This document shows, one piece after another, positions 14,934 through 22,017 of a DNA stretch of 34,837 bases. The notes beneath the pieces were generated by a model. The model did not search any database, was not told the DNA's origin, and worked only from the letters and a program-made list of their open reading frames with translations. The DNA comes from DASXMR01 sp036495525. GTDB lineage: Bacteria; Actinomycetota; Actinomycetes; Streptosporangiales; Streptosporangiaceae. The stretch is from positions 1 through 34,837 of the forward strand of contig DASXMR010000009.1 in assembly GCA_036495525.1 (NCBI GenBank). The letters run 5' to 3'. Each line of letters opens with the position of its first letter. The stretch's first letter is position 1. The translations under genes were made by a program, and so were the position numbers.

Positions 14934-17138
14934 TCATCGGCCTAGCTGTCCGTTAACCGTGCCGTCGGCAGCCGCGCCGTCCGGCCCGGTGACGACCAGC
15001 GCGTCCAGCGCCTCGATCTGATCTCCGTTCACCCACAGCGGGTTCACTTCCAGCGCGCGCAGGCTGCCGTGCAGCGACGCCGCGGCATCACCGATCGCCG
15101 TGATGACCCGGCTCAGCGCCGTCAGGTCAGCCGGCCGGGTGCCCCTCGCGCCGCGCAGCAGCGGCATGCCGCGCAGCTCGCAGAGCATCCGCAGCACCTC
15201 TGCCTCGTCCACCGGCAGTACGCGCAGGCTGGTGTCGGCGAGCAGCTCGACCCACACGCCGCCGAGGCCGACGGCCAGCACCGGGCCGAACGCCGGGTCG
15301 ACAGTCACGCCGGCCAGCAGCTCGACGCCGGGGCCGCGCATGGGCGCCACCAGGACGCCTTCGATGCTCGCCCCGGCCGACTGGCCGGCCGCCAGCACGC
15401 GCTGATATCCCGCCCTGACCTCCTCGTCGCTGGCCAGGCCAAGGGCCACCGCGCCGATGTCAGACTTGTGCGCGATCTGCGCCGAGCAGATCTTCAGCGC
15501 CACCGGCAGGCCGAGCCGCCTGGCCGCCGCCACCGCCTCGCCAGGCGAGCCGGCCAGCTCGGCCGGCACTACGGGCACGCCGGCCTGCTGCAGCAGCTCG
15601 CGCGCCGCGGTCTCGGGCCACGGCCCGGCCAGCCCGGCCGGCCGGCGCCGCTGCACCAGGCGCGGGGCCGGCCTGGCGCGGTCCCTGCCCTCCAGCCAGC
15701 GCAGCGCGTTGCCGAGCGCCTGGACCCCCAGCTCGATGCCGCCGAGCTGGTGCACGCCGTTGCCGGTGAGCAGCTCGCGGCCGTAAGCGGAGATGTCCAC
15801 GCAGGTCGAGCTCACCGTGATGACCGGGATCGGGGCCGCGGCGATCCGGGCGCCGAGCCACGCCATCCGCTCGGCCATCATCCGGGCCAGCACCGGCTCG
15901 GCTGGCCGGGCATCAGGCAGCGTGGTGCCGGTGAACAGGATGAAGTCCAGGCCGGGATCGTCGACCGCGGCGTCCAGCGCGTGGTCGACCGAGGTCAGCG
16001 CTGACGTGCGCCGGTTGGCCAGGAAGTACCCGGTGGTGTCCAGCGGGTTGCGTACCGCGGCGAACGGCGGTACGTGCGGCGTGATCGCCGCCTCGGTCTG
16101 CGGCGCGAACGGCGGGATCTCGATGCCCTGGGCCGAGGCCCGGTCAGCGATGATGTCGCAGGCGCCGCCTGAGGTGCTGATCACGCCCATCCGGCGGCCC
16201 AGCGGCCACCGGTCGTAGCCGAGCAGCGCGGCGGTGCTGAGCAGCTCCTCGAGGCTGCTGACCCTGATGATGTTGAGCTGGCGCAGCACCGAGGCGACGA
16301 CGGCGTCGTCACCGGCGACCGAGCCGGTATGCGCGAGCGCGGCCTGCTGGCCGGCCTGGCTGGAGCCGACCTTGAGCGCGACGATCGGCTTGCCAGCCCG
16401 CCCGGCGCGCTCGGCCGCCTGCGCGAACCGCTCTGGCTCGCCGATCTGCTCCAGGAACAGGCAGATGACCTTCGTCGCGTCATCCTCGACCAGGTAGTCG
16501 AGCATGTCGGTGGTGCTGATCATCGCCTCATTGCCCATCGTGGCCAGCGTGCTGACGCCGATCGCGCGAGCACGGGCGAAGGCCAGCACGACGCTGGCCA
16601 GCGCGCCGCTCTGCAGCGCGATGCCGACCGGGCCTGGCAGCAGCGGCAGCGGCACGGTGAGCGCGAAGGGGCCGGCCCTGGCGTGCGCGTTGAGGAAGCC
16701 GAGGCAGTTGGGTCCGAGCACGGTGATGCCGTGGCCGCGTGCCCTGGCGACCAGCTGCCGCTCAAGCTCGCTGCCCGCCGGGCCGGCCTCGCGGTAGCCG
16801 GAGGCCAGCACGATCATGCTGTGCACCCCGGCGGCCCCGGCGTCGTCGAGCACGCTCTCGACCGCCTCGGTCGGCGCCAGCACGAACGCCAGGTCGGGCG
16901 GCTCGGGCAGGTCGCGCAAGCTGCGCGCGCACCTCTGGCCGAAGACCTCGGCGTGCACCGGGTGCACCGGGATCAGCGGGCCGGTGAACCCGGTCGCGGC
17001 GGCGCTGGCCGCGACGAACCTCGCCCAGGCCGAGGTGTCCGACGCGCCAACCACCGCGATGCTCCGCGGCGCGAAGAACTCGCGCAGCCTCGCGGTGGTG
17101 ACGGGGCTGGCCGCCGCCTCGCTGTCAGCTGTCTTCAT
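14934..17138 (-). CDS. ADP-forming acyl-CoA synthetase-like protein (alpha-beta fusion)
   Basis: The product is 734 aa, the length of fused alpha-beta acetate-CoA ligase (ADP-forming) proteins. Family members interconvert acyl-CoA + ADP + Pi with acid + CoA + ATP through a phosphohistidine. Order: CoA-binding Rossmann domain (about residues 15-135, FFAPRSIAVVGASD), two succinyl-CoA-ligase-like domains (about 140-460) containing the phosphohistidine motif ALAHTGSVAGDDA, and a C-terminal ATP-grasp domain (about 500-720, PVALKICSAQIAHKSDIGAV). It sits between two acyl-CoA dehydrogenase genes with gaps of 7 and 16 bp, so one transcript is very likely. In this context it may activate the acid substrate or recover ATP from an acyl-CoA. 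Direction and substrate are not known. Confidence 0.87.
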   Translation of the reverse strand: MKTADSEAAASPVTTARLREFFAPRSIAVVGASDTSAWARFVAASAAATGFTGPLIPVHPVHAEVFGQRCARSLRDLPEPPDLAFVLAPTEAVESVLDDAGAAGVHSMIVLASGYREAGPAGSELERQLVARARGHGITVLGPNCLGFLNAHARAGPFALTVPLPLLPGPVGIALQSGALASVVLAFARARAIGVSTLATMGNEAMISTTDMLDYLVEDDATKVICLFLEQIGEPERFAQAAERAGRAGKPIVALKVGSSQAGQQAALAHTGSVAGDDAVVASVLRQLNIIRVSSLEELLSTAALLGYDRWPLGRRMGVISTSGGACDIIADRASAQGIEIPPFAPQTEAAITPHVPPFAAVRNPLDTTGYFLANRRTSALTSVDHALDAAVDDPGLDFILFTGTTLPDARPAEPVLARMMAERMAWLGARIAAAPIPVITVSSTCVDISAYGRELLTGNGVHQLGGIELGVQALGNALRWLEGRDRARPAPRLVQRRRPAGLAGPWPETAARELLQQAGVPVVPAELAGSPGEAVAAARRLGLPVALKICSAQIAHKSDIGAVALGLASDEEVRAGYQRVLAAGQSAGASIEGVLVAPMRGPGVELLAGVTVDPAFGPVLAVGLGGVWVELLADTSLRVLPVDEAEVLRMLCELRGMPLLRGARGTRPADLTALSRVITAIGDAAASLHGSLRALEVNPLWVNGDQIEALDALVVTGPDGAAADGTVNGQLGR

Positions 17139-17145
17139 CCGGGGC

Positions 17146-18372
17146 TCAGCCCGCCGCGGGCCGCGGCTCCTTCGGCAGGCCGAGCGCTCGCTCGCCGATG
17201 ATGGTCCGCTGGATCTCGCTGGTGCCCGAGTAGATCGTGCCAGCCCGGCTGCTGAGGAAGACGTTCTGCCAGGGGCTCGTCGGGTAGCCGGGCCCGTCCG
17301 GGCGCAGCAGCGCGTCCGGGCCGACGATGCTGACGGCGATCTCGCCGAGGCGCTTGTGGTACTCGCTCCAGAACAGCTTGGCTACCGACGCCTCCGGGCC
17401 TGGTGCCCGGCCCTCGGCCGCGTCCGCCAGCGCGCGCAGCCCGCTGAAGCGCATCAGCTGGACCCCGGTGTAGGCGCTCGCGAGCTGCTGGCGGACCAGC
17501 GGGTCGGCGGTCCTGCCGTACTTGCGCGCTGTGTCGACCAGCTCCCAGAACTCGCGCTCGTAGCCGAGGTGCTGCACGCTCGCCCGGCCGCCGCGCTCGT
17601 GGCCGAGCGTGGTCATCGCCACCCGCCAGCCGTTGTTCAGCCCGCCGATGACGTTGAACAGCGGAGCCCGGACGTGGTCGAGGAAGTCCTCGCAGAATTC
17701 CGACGCGCCGGACATCTGCCTGATCGGCCGGTACTCGACGCCAGGCCCGGTGAAGGGGATCAGCACGTAACTCAGCCCGCGGTGCTTCTCCGCCGCCGGG
17801 TCGCTGCGGCACAGCACGAACATCATGTTCGCCCTGGCCGCGCCCGAGGTCCACACCTTCTGCCCGGTGATGACGACCTCGTCACCAGCCACCTCGAGCC
17901 TGGTCTGCACGCCGGCCAGATCCGAGCCGTAGTCGGGCTCGGAGAAGCCCTGGCAGTAGACGTCCTCGCCGGAGATGATCCGGGGCAGGAAGTGCGCCTT
18001 CTGCTCCTGCGTGCCGTGCACGATGATCGCCGGGCCGACGATGCCCTCGCCCATCCCGCGGTTCACCCTGGGCAGGCCGGCCCGGTGCAGCTCCTCGTTC
18101 AGCACCGCCACCCGGACGCCATCCATGCCCTGCCCGCCAAACTCCTCCGGCCACTGCGGGCAGATCAGCCGTGCCTCGGCCAGCTCGCGCGCCCACTGCG
18201 CGTAGGCGGGGCTAGCCATGGCCGCGGCCAGCCCGCGCGAGCTGTAGCCACCGGTGGTCATGGTCCGGTTCCAGTCGGCCACGGCGGCGAGGTCCTCGGG
18301 GGCGTGTGCCGCGATCCATTCCCTGAGCTCCGCCCGGAACTGCGCGATCTCCGGACCGAGATCTAGATCCAC
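17146..18372 (-). CDS. Acyl-CoA dehydrogenase (first subunit type)
   Basis: The product is 408 aa from a GTG at 18372 preceded by GGGAGG with a good gap. Features are PEEFGGQGMDGVRVAVLNEE, the FAD/substrate segment CQGFSEPDYGSDLAGVQTR, VWTSGAARANMMFVLCR and the C-terminal GTIYSGTSEIQRTIIGER. In classical homotetrameric enzymes the last motif reads YEGT, with Glu as catalytic base; here that Glu is Ser. This suggests a subunit relying on a partner or a base elsewhere, as in actinobacterial heterotetrameric FadE pairs. It is first in the minus-strand unit ACAD - synthetase - ACAD. A 19-bp palindromic operator lies about 90 bp upstream. Confidence 0.88.
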   Translation of the reverse strand: MDLDLGPEIAQFRAELREWIAAHAPEDLAAVADWNRTMTTGGYSSRGLAAAMASPAYAQWARELAEARLICPQWPEEFGGQGMDGVRVAVLNEELHRAGLPRVNRGMGEGIVGPAIIVHGTQEQKAHFLPRIISGEDVYCQGFSEPDYGSDLAGVQTRLEVAGDEVVITGQKVWTSGAARANMMFVLCRSDPAAEKHRGLSYVLIPFTGPGVEYRPIRQMSGASEFCEDFLDHVRAPLFNVIGGLNNGWRVAMTTLGHERGGRASVQHLGYEREFWELVDTARKYGRTADPLVRQQLASAYTGVQLMRFSGLRALADAAEGRAPGPEASVAKLFWSEYHKRLGEIAVSIVGPDALLRPDGPGYPTSPWQNVFLSSRAGTIYSGTSEIQRTIIGERALGLPKEPRPAAG

Positions 18373-18461
18373 CTGGGGCCTCCCTGGCTTGCCGCGTCCT
18401 TGCCGTCATCAGCCGGTGCCGGGCGTTCAGCCCGCGCCGTGCCTGCAGTCCGATGGGTAAT

Positions 18462-18480
18462 CCTAGAATCGAATTCTAGG
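18462..18480. promoter_or_regulatory. Operator copy 2, perfect 19-bp palindrome
   Basis: CCTAGAAT-CGA-ATTCTAGG is a perfect 8-bp inverted repeat with a 3-nt centre. It contains the TAGAA-N5-TTCTA core at 18464-18478. It lies upstream of the GTG at 18372, the head of the acyl-CoA dehydrogenase operon. It is the best of three related sites in this window and fits a TetR-family dimer. Confidence 0.65.
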
Positions 18481-18529
18481 TTCGATCCCCGCGCCCGGCT
18501 AGCCCTCGGGCTGCGCCGATCTGGCCGCG

Positions 18530-19150
18530 CTAGCCGATGGAGGCACGCAGGATCTGCACGGCCAGCGTTTCCGCGAGCCATTGCTGGTACGCCAGCGGCG
18601 GCCAGCCGCAGGCCGCCGCCAGCAGATAGGTCTCCGGGCCGGTCAGCATCCAGACCCGGTCGGCGGCCTGCTTCCTGGTAAGCCCCGGCCGCAGCCCCCC
18701 GGCCTCGGCCAGGCCGGCGATCAGCGACTCGACGGCCTGCCGTCGCCGGCCCTCGCCTTCGGCTGCCAGCTCGGCTACGGCCGGACCGCGGTGCACGGCG
18801 GTGACCAGGTCATCGCTGGACTCGAACAGCTCGCGGCTCCAGGCAGCGAACAAGGCCAGCCTGGCGGCCGGGTCAGCCTCAGCGGCGATCTGGCCGGCCC
18901 ATTGCGGGGCATGCGCGGCCTGCTCGGTCCTGGCCAGCAGCGCGGCCATGATCTCCCGCTTCGAGCCGAACACTGCGTAGACCGTGGGGTCGGCGACGCC
19001 CGCCCTGGCGGCGATGGCCGACATTGTGGTGGCTTCAAGCCCGCGGGCGGCGAACAGCTCGCGGGCAGCGGTGATGATCCGCTCCCTGGTGTCCTCCGCA
19101 CGCTCGGCGCGTAGCCGTGAGCGGTATTCGCGTCGAGCTGTCATCCGCAA
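18530..19150 (-). CDS. TetR-family transcriptional regulator
   Basis: The product is 206 aa. The N-terminal TetR helix-turn-helix is clear (about residues 18-65): TRERIITAARELFAARGLEA, then the recognition helix region VADPTVYAVFGSKREIMAAL. The rest is an all-helical ligand-binding domain, not assigned to a ligand. The start is taken as TTG at 19150 because GGGAG lies 6 nt upstream; the ATG two codons later (19144) is an alternative. It is divergent from an ABM-like gene, with TetR-style inverted repeats between them, so autoregulation and control of that gene are likely. It is the less likely of the two TetR proteins to read the TAGAA-N5-TTCTA sites, because none occurs in its own promoter. 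Confidence 0.86.
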   Translation of the reverse strand: MRMTARREYRSRLRAERAEDTRERIITAARELFAARGLEATTMSAIAARAGVADPTVYAVFGSKREIMAALLARTEQAAHAPQWAGQIAAEADPAARLALFAAWSRELFESSDDLVTAVHRGPAVAELAAEGEGRRRQAVESLIAGLAEAGGLRPGLTRKQAADRVWMLTGPETYLLAAACGWPPLAYQQWLAETLAVQILRASIG

Positions 19151-19190
19151 CCAAGGCTCCCGGTCAGCCGAGCGCAGCCCGGCCTCGTCT

Positions 19191-19238
19191 TTGACAGCAT
19201 ACCGAATATAGATAACTATACTGAATAATGCTTACTCA
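19191..19238. promoter_or_regulatory. Promoter and inverted-repeat operators, TetR/ABM divergent region
   Basis: This AT-richer stretch contains a consensus -35 (TTGACA, 19191-19196) and a -10-like TATACT (19217-19222), spacing 20 bp. TATAG-ATAA-CTATA (19207-19220) is a perfect 5-bp inverted repeat. TGAATAA-TGC-TTACTCA (19222-19238) is an imperfect 7-bp one. Both overlap the promoter, as expected for repression by the adjacent TetR protein. Confidence 0.45.
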
Positions 19239-19417
19239 ATTCGGAGGCATGGTGACGCTCATGATCACCGGGACAGGGGGCAGCCGGCGCCGTGACTCTT
19301 TCAGCGGCCGGCTGCTCACGGCCGCGTCAGCGGCGCTGCCCCCGGGCGCCGCCGGGCCGCCGCTGCGCCTGCCCCCCGGCGGCAGCCTTCCGTGCTCGGC
19401 TACTGGAGGGATTCACG

Positions 19418-19750
19418 ATGTACGCGATCGTCAGGCAGCATGAATACCGCGCTCCGGCAAGCCCCGAGGAGCGCCAGGCCTTCGCTCAGGCTCAGGCGCA
19501 GGCGCAGGCCAGGGCAAGGGCGCTGCACTCGGCCCAGCCCGGCTACGTCGGCAGCCTGGTGGTGGACGACGGCCATCAGCTCACGACCGTCAACCTGTGG
19601 CAGAGCGAGCAGGACGCCGCGGCCGGCCGGGAGGTTATCGGGGCTCAGGTCCAGCGCCTGCTGGAGCCGCTGATGGCCGCGCCGTCGCGGATGATCGCCG
19701 CCGGGCCGGTCCTGGACAGCGACCAGGGCGGCCTGCCGGGCCTGGCCTGA
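19418..19750 (+). CDS. ABM-like (antibiotic biosynthesis monooxygenase) domain protein
   Basis: The product is 110 aa. The ATG at 19418 is preceded by TGGAGGG with a gap of about 8 nt. The sequence MYAIVRQHEYRAPASPEERQ, then HSAQPGYVGSLVVDDGHQLT and TVNLWQSEQDAAAGREVI follows the beta-alpha-beta pattern of dimeric alpha-beta barrel (ABM) proteins: a first strand, an acidic/Gln-rich helix (a QAQAQAQAR tract), then PGYVGS and a WQSEQDA turn. Such proteins range from cofactor-free monooxygenases to stress proteins, so no reaction can be named. It is divergent from the TetR gene and probably its direct target. A longer frame from 19292 has no ribosome binding site. Confidence 0.7.
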   Translation: MYAIVRQHEYRAPASPEERQAFAQAQAQAQARARALHSAQPGYVGSLVVDDGHQLTTVNLWQSEQDAAAGREVIGAQVQRLLEPLMAAPSRMIAAGPVLDSDQGGLPGLA

Positions 19751-19786
19751 CCGGGTGGCAGCCGGCAGGTCGCCAGCCCCTTCTGA

Positions 19787-20452
19787 TCAGCCGGGATCCT
19801 GGTCGCCGGCCAGCCTGACGTCGGCCGGGCGCACCGGGCCGCCCTCCATCAGCCGCCGCGCGTACTCGACCACCGCCTCGATGATCCGGTCGGCCTGACG
19901 GCGGGTCCTGGCGGTCGCCACCTCGCGCGCGCCCTCCCCGATCAGCGAGGTGAGCGCCGACGCGTAGAGCCGGTCGAGCGCGGTGCCGCCCAGGTGCAGC
20001 AGCGCCTCGTTCTGGCTGACCCATTCGTGGCTGCGCCGCCGCTGGATAACGTCGAAGCCAGCCGGCGCGTCGCCGGACCGGAAGAGCAGGGCCAGGTCGC
20101 GCCGCTGCCAGCTGCCCTGCAGGAACGCCCGGGCACCGGCCGCGAACAGCTCGACCGGGTCGGTGACGCCGGTCCGGCGTGCCTGCGCGACGGCCTCGGA
20201 TGCCGCCTCCTCGTGGCCGAGCTGATGCTCCTGCCACAGCGCGAGGAACAGCTCGGCCTTGCCACCGAAGTGGTGATAGAGGCTGCCGACGCTGGATCCG
20301 GCCCGCTCCACCACGTCGGCGATGCTGGCGCCGGAGAAGCCCTGCTCGGTGAACACGGCACGGGCCGCGTCGAGCAGCGCCCGCTGGGTCTGGGCGGTCC
20401 TTCCCCACTGCCAGGCACCGCCTGCCTGCCTGCCCGTCGCTTCCCTCGGCAT
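19787..20452 (-). CDS. TetR-family regulator, likely controlling the acyl-CoA regulon
   Basis: The product is 221 aa. The TetR DNA-binding domain spans about residues 18-65 (TQRALLDAARAVFTEQGFSG, then IADVVERAGSSVGSLYHHFGG). The SVGSLYHHFGGK recognition segment is typical of actinobacterial regulators of lipid catabolism. The remaining residues form a helical domain that would bind an effector, plausibly an acyl-CoA intermediate. The gene is divergent from the SDR-DUF35-aldolase operon, and operator copy 3 (20570-20584) lies between them. This makes it the best candidate for the protein that reads TAGAA-N5-TTCTA here and at the two other promoters. The regulatory link is inferred from position and shared sites. 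Confidence 0.87.
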   Translation of the reverse strand: MPREATGRQAGGAWQWGRTAQTQRALLDAARAVFTEQGFSGASIADVVERAGSSVGSLYHHFGGKAELFLALWQEHQLGHEEAASEAVAQARRTGVTDPVELFAAGARAFLQGSWQRRDLALLFRSGDAPAGFDVIQRRRSHEWVSQNEALLHLGGTALDRLYASALTSLIGEGAREVATARTRRQADRIIEAVVEYARRLMEGGPVRPADVRLAGDQDPG

Positions 20453-20569
20453 CGGCGCTCACCCGTTCGTCCCGGCCGTCGGGAGCCCGCTGTTCTCGCG
20501 GGCCGGCTGCGCGCGCCGCGGCAGCGGCCCTGCCTTGACATCGCGACGCCCCCGACCAGAAGCTAATTC

Positions 20570-20584
20570 CAGAAAACAATTCTA
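20570..20584. promoter_or_regulatory. Operator copy 3, CAGAA-N5-TTCTA
   Basis: CAGAAAACAATTCTA keeps the arm spacing of the other two sites with one mismatch in the left arm. It lies between the TetR gene at 20452 and the SDR start at 20693, at the divergent promoter region. It would allow autoregulation of the TetR gene and control of the aldolase operon. Confidence 0.5.
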
Positions 20585-20692
20585 GTAATATCCCACGGCA
20601 GCCGGGCGGTAACGCCCGGCGAGCCTAGCCCGGCGAGCCGACACGGCGCGCCGGGATGGTCCTGGTCAGCCGGAAGGTCTGGTGAGTTCTGC

Positions 20693-21574
20693 ATGGGTCG
20701 ACTCGACGGGCGGGTAGCGATCGTCACCGGCGCCGGCCGCGGCATCGGCCGTTCGGTGGCCGTCCTGCTGGCCAGCGAAGGCGCCTCGGTGGTGGTCAAC
20801 GACCTGGGCGTGGCGCTGGACGGCTCGGGCAGCGACGCCGGGCCCGCTGCGCAAGTGGTCAGCGAGATCACCGAGACGGGCGGCAAGGCCGTCGCGAGTG
20901 GCGCCGACGTCTCCGACCACCAGGCGGCCGACGGCCTGATCGGCACCGCGATCGAGCAGTTCGGCAGGCTCGACGTGCTGGTCAACGTCGCCGGCATCCT
21001 GCGCGACCGGATGATCTTCAACATGACCGAGCAGGAGTGGGACGACGTCATCCGGGTGCACCTGCGCGGCTCGTTCAACACCTCGAAGTTCGCCGCTGCG
21101 CACTGGCGGTCGCAGCGCGACGAGGCAGCGCAGAACCGCATCATCAACTTCACCTCGGTCTCCGGCCTGCACGGCGCGCCCGGCCAGCCCAACTATGCCG
21201 CGGCGAAGATGGGCATCGTCGGGCTGACCTACTCCTGCGCGAACTCCCTGGCCAAGTACGGCGTCACGGTGAACGCGATCTCGCCGGGCGCCGCGACCAG
21301 GATGACCGACTCAGTGCCGTCCGAGCGGCGCCGGACCCGGGCGGCGGCCGACGAGTGGTCACCAGACAACGTCGCGCCGATCGTCGCCTACCTCGCCGGC
21401 GAGCGGTCCGGCTGGATCACCGGCCGCATCCTGCACTCCTCCGGCTACGAGGTCTCGCTGTACAGCAACCCCGAGCCGGTGAGCCGGCTGGTCGGCACCG
21501 GCCCGTGGGACGCGGACGCCCTGGCCAGCAGCGTCGAGCGCAGCTTCGGCCCGCTGCTCGGCCGGCGCGCGTGA
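20693..21574 (+). CDS. SDR dehydrogenase, MFE-2/17-beta-HSD4-like
   Basis: The product is 293 aa. It has the cofactor motif TGAGRGIG (residues 12-19), the VNDLG strand end (35-39) typical of NAD-preferring enzymes, LVNVAGILRDRMIFNM, and catalytic S155, Y168 and K172 (NYAAAKMG). Size and the NVAGILRDR segment match the (3R)-hydroxyacyl-CoA dehydrogenase part of peroxisomal MFE-2 and related actinobacterial dehydrogenases used on steroid side chains. It would oxidise the 3-hydroxyacyl-CoA made by a hydratase. The stop overlaps the next gene's GTG by 4 bp (GTGA), so it is translationally coupled to the DUF35 protein. GGTGAG lies 7 nt before the ATG. The TetR operator is about 110 bp upstream. 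Confidence 0.87.
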   Translation: MGRLDGRVAIVTGAGRGIGRSVAVLLASEGASVVVNDLGVALDGSGSDAGPAAQVVSEITETGGKAVASGADVSDHQAADGLIGTAIEQFGRLDVLVNVAGILRDRMIFNMTEQEWDDVIRVHLRGSFNTSKFAAAHWRSQRDEAAQNRIINFTSVSGLHGAPGQPNYAAAKMGIVGLTYSCANSLAKYGVTVNAISPGAATRMTDSVPSERRRTRAAADEWSPDNVAPIVAYLAGERSGWITGRILHSSGYEVSLYSNPEPVSRLVGTGPWDADALASSVERSFGPLLGRRA

Positions 21575-22017
21575 CGACCGCGCAGCGGCCGGCCGGGCAG
21601 ACCGGGCCGGCCAAGCCCGCCCCGGTGCCCACGCCGGAGACCCAGCCGTTCTGGGACGGCTGCGCGGCCGGCGAGCTGCGCATCCAGCGCTGCCTGGACT
21701 GCGGTGAGCCGTACTTCTACCCGCGCCCGGTGTGCCCGGCCTGCGGCTCGGCCCTGGTGGAGTGGTTCACCGCCAGCGGCAAGGCGACCCTCTACTCGTA
21801 CGTGATCAACCACCGGCCGGCCAGGGGCTTCGAAAACGACGGGCCGTACGCCATCGCGGTGGTCCAGCTCGCCGAGGGACCGCGGATGATGACGAACCTG
21901 ACCGGCGTCGCCAGCACGCCCGAGGCGCTGGTGCTCGACATGCCGCTGCGGGTGAGATTCGAGCAGCGTGGCGAGGTCAGCCTGCCGATGTTCGCGCCCG
22001 ACCAGGAGGCCAGGTGA
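21571..22017 (+). CDS. DUF35 OB-fold / zinc-ribbon acyl-CoA-associated protein
   Basis: The product is 148 aa. A rubredoxin-like zinc ribbon is formed by CLDCGEPYFYPRPVCPACGS (four Cys in two CxxC pairs). It is followed by an OB-fold with the characteristic LYSYVINHRPARGFENDGPY segment. DUF35 proteins bind acyl-CoA and pair with thiolase-like partners; in steroid degradation such a protein is needed for Ltp2 retro-aldolase activity. The GTG overlaps the SDR stop by 4 bp, and its TGA overlaps the next GTG by 3 bases, so the three proteins are probably made in fixed ratio. It is most likely the partner of the thiolase-fold protein just downstream. Confidence 0.87.
   Translation: MTTAQRPAGQTGPAKPAPVPTPETQPFWDGCAAGELRIQRCLDCGEPYFYPRPVCPACGSALVEWFTASGKATLYSYVINHRPARGFENDGPYAIAVVQLAEGPRMMTNLTGVASTPEALVLDMPLRVRFEQRGEVSLPMFAPDQEAR

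Noticed and set aside
14096..17201. Several long plus-strand frames over the acyl-CoA dehydrogenase and synthetase genes
   Set aside because: The minus-strand genes there have clear motifs, start signals and operon spacing; the plus frames have none of these.
19252..19446. 63-codon frame with GTG start and GGAGG, overlapping the ABM gene start
   Set aside because: It has a usable ribosome binding site, but a low-complexity Gly/Pro/Ala/Arg sequence and no family similarity. It could be a leader peptide, but evidence is too thin to annotate.
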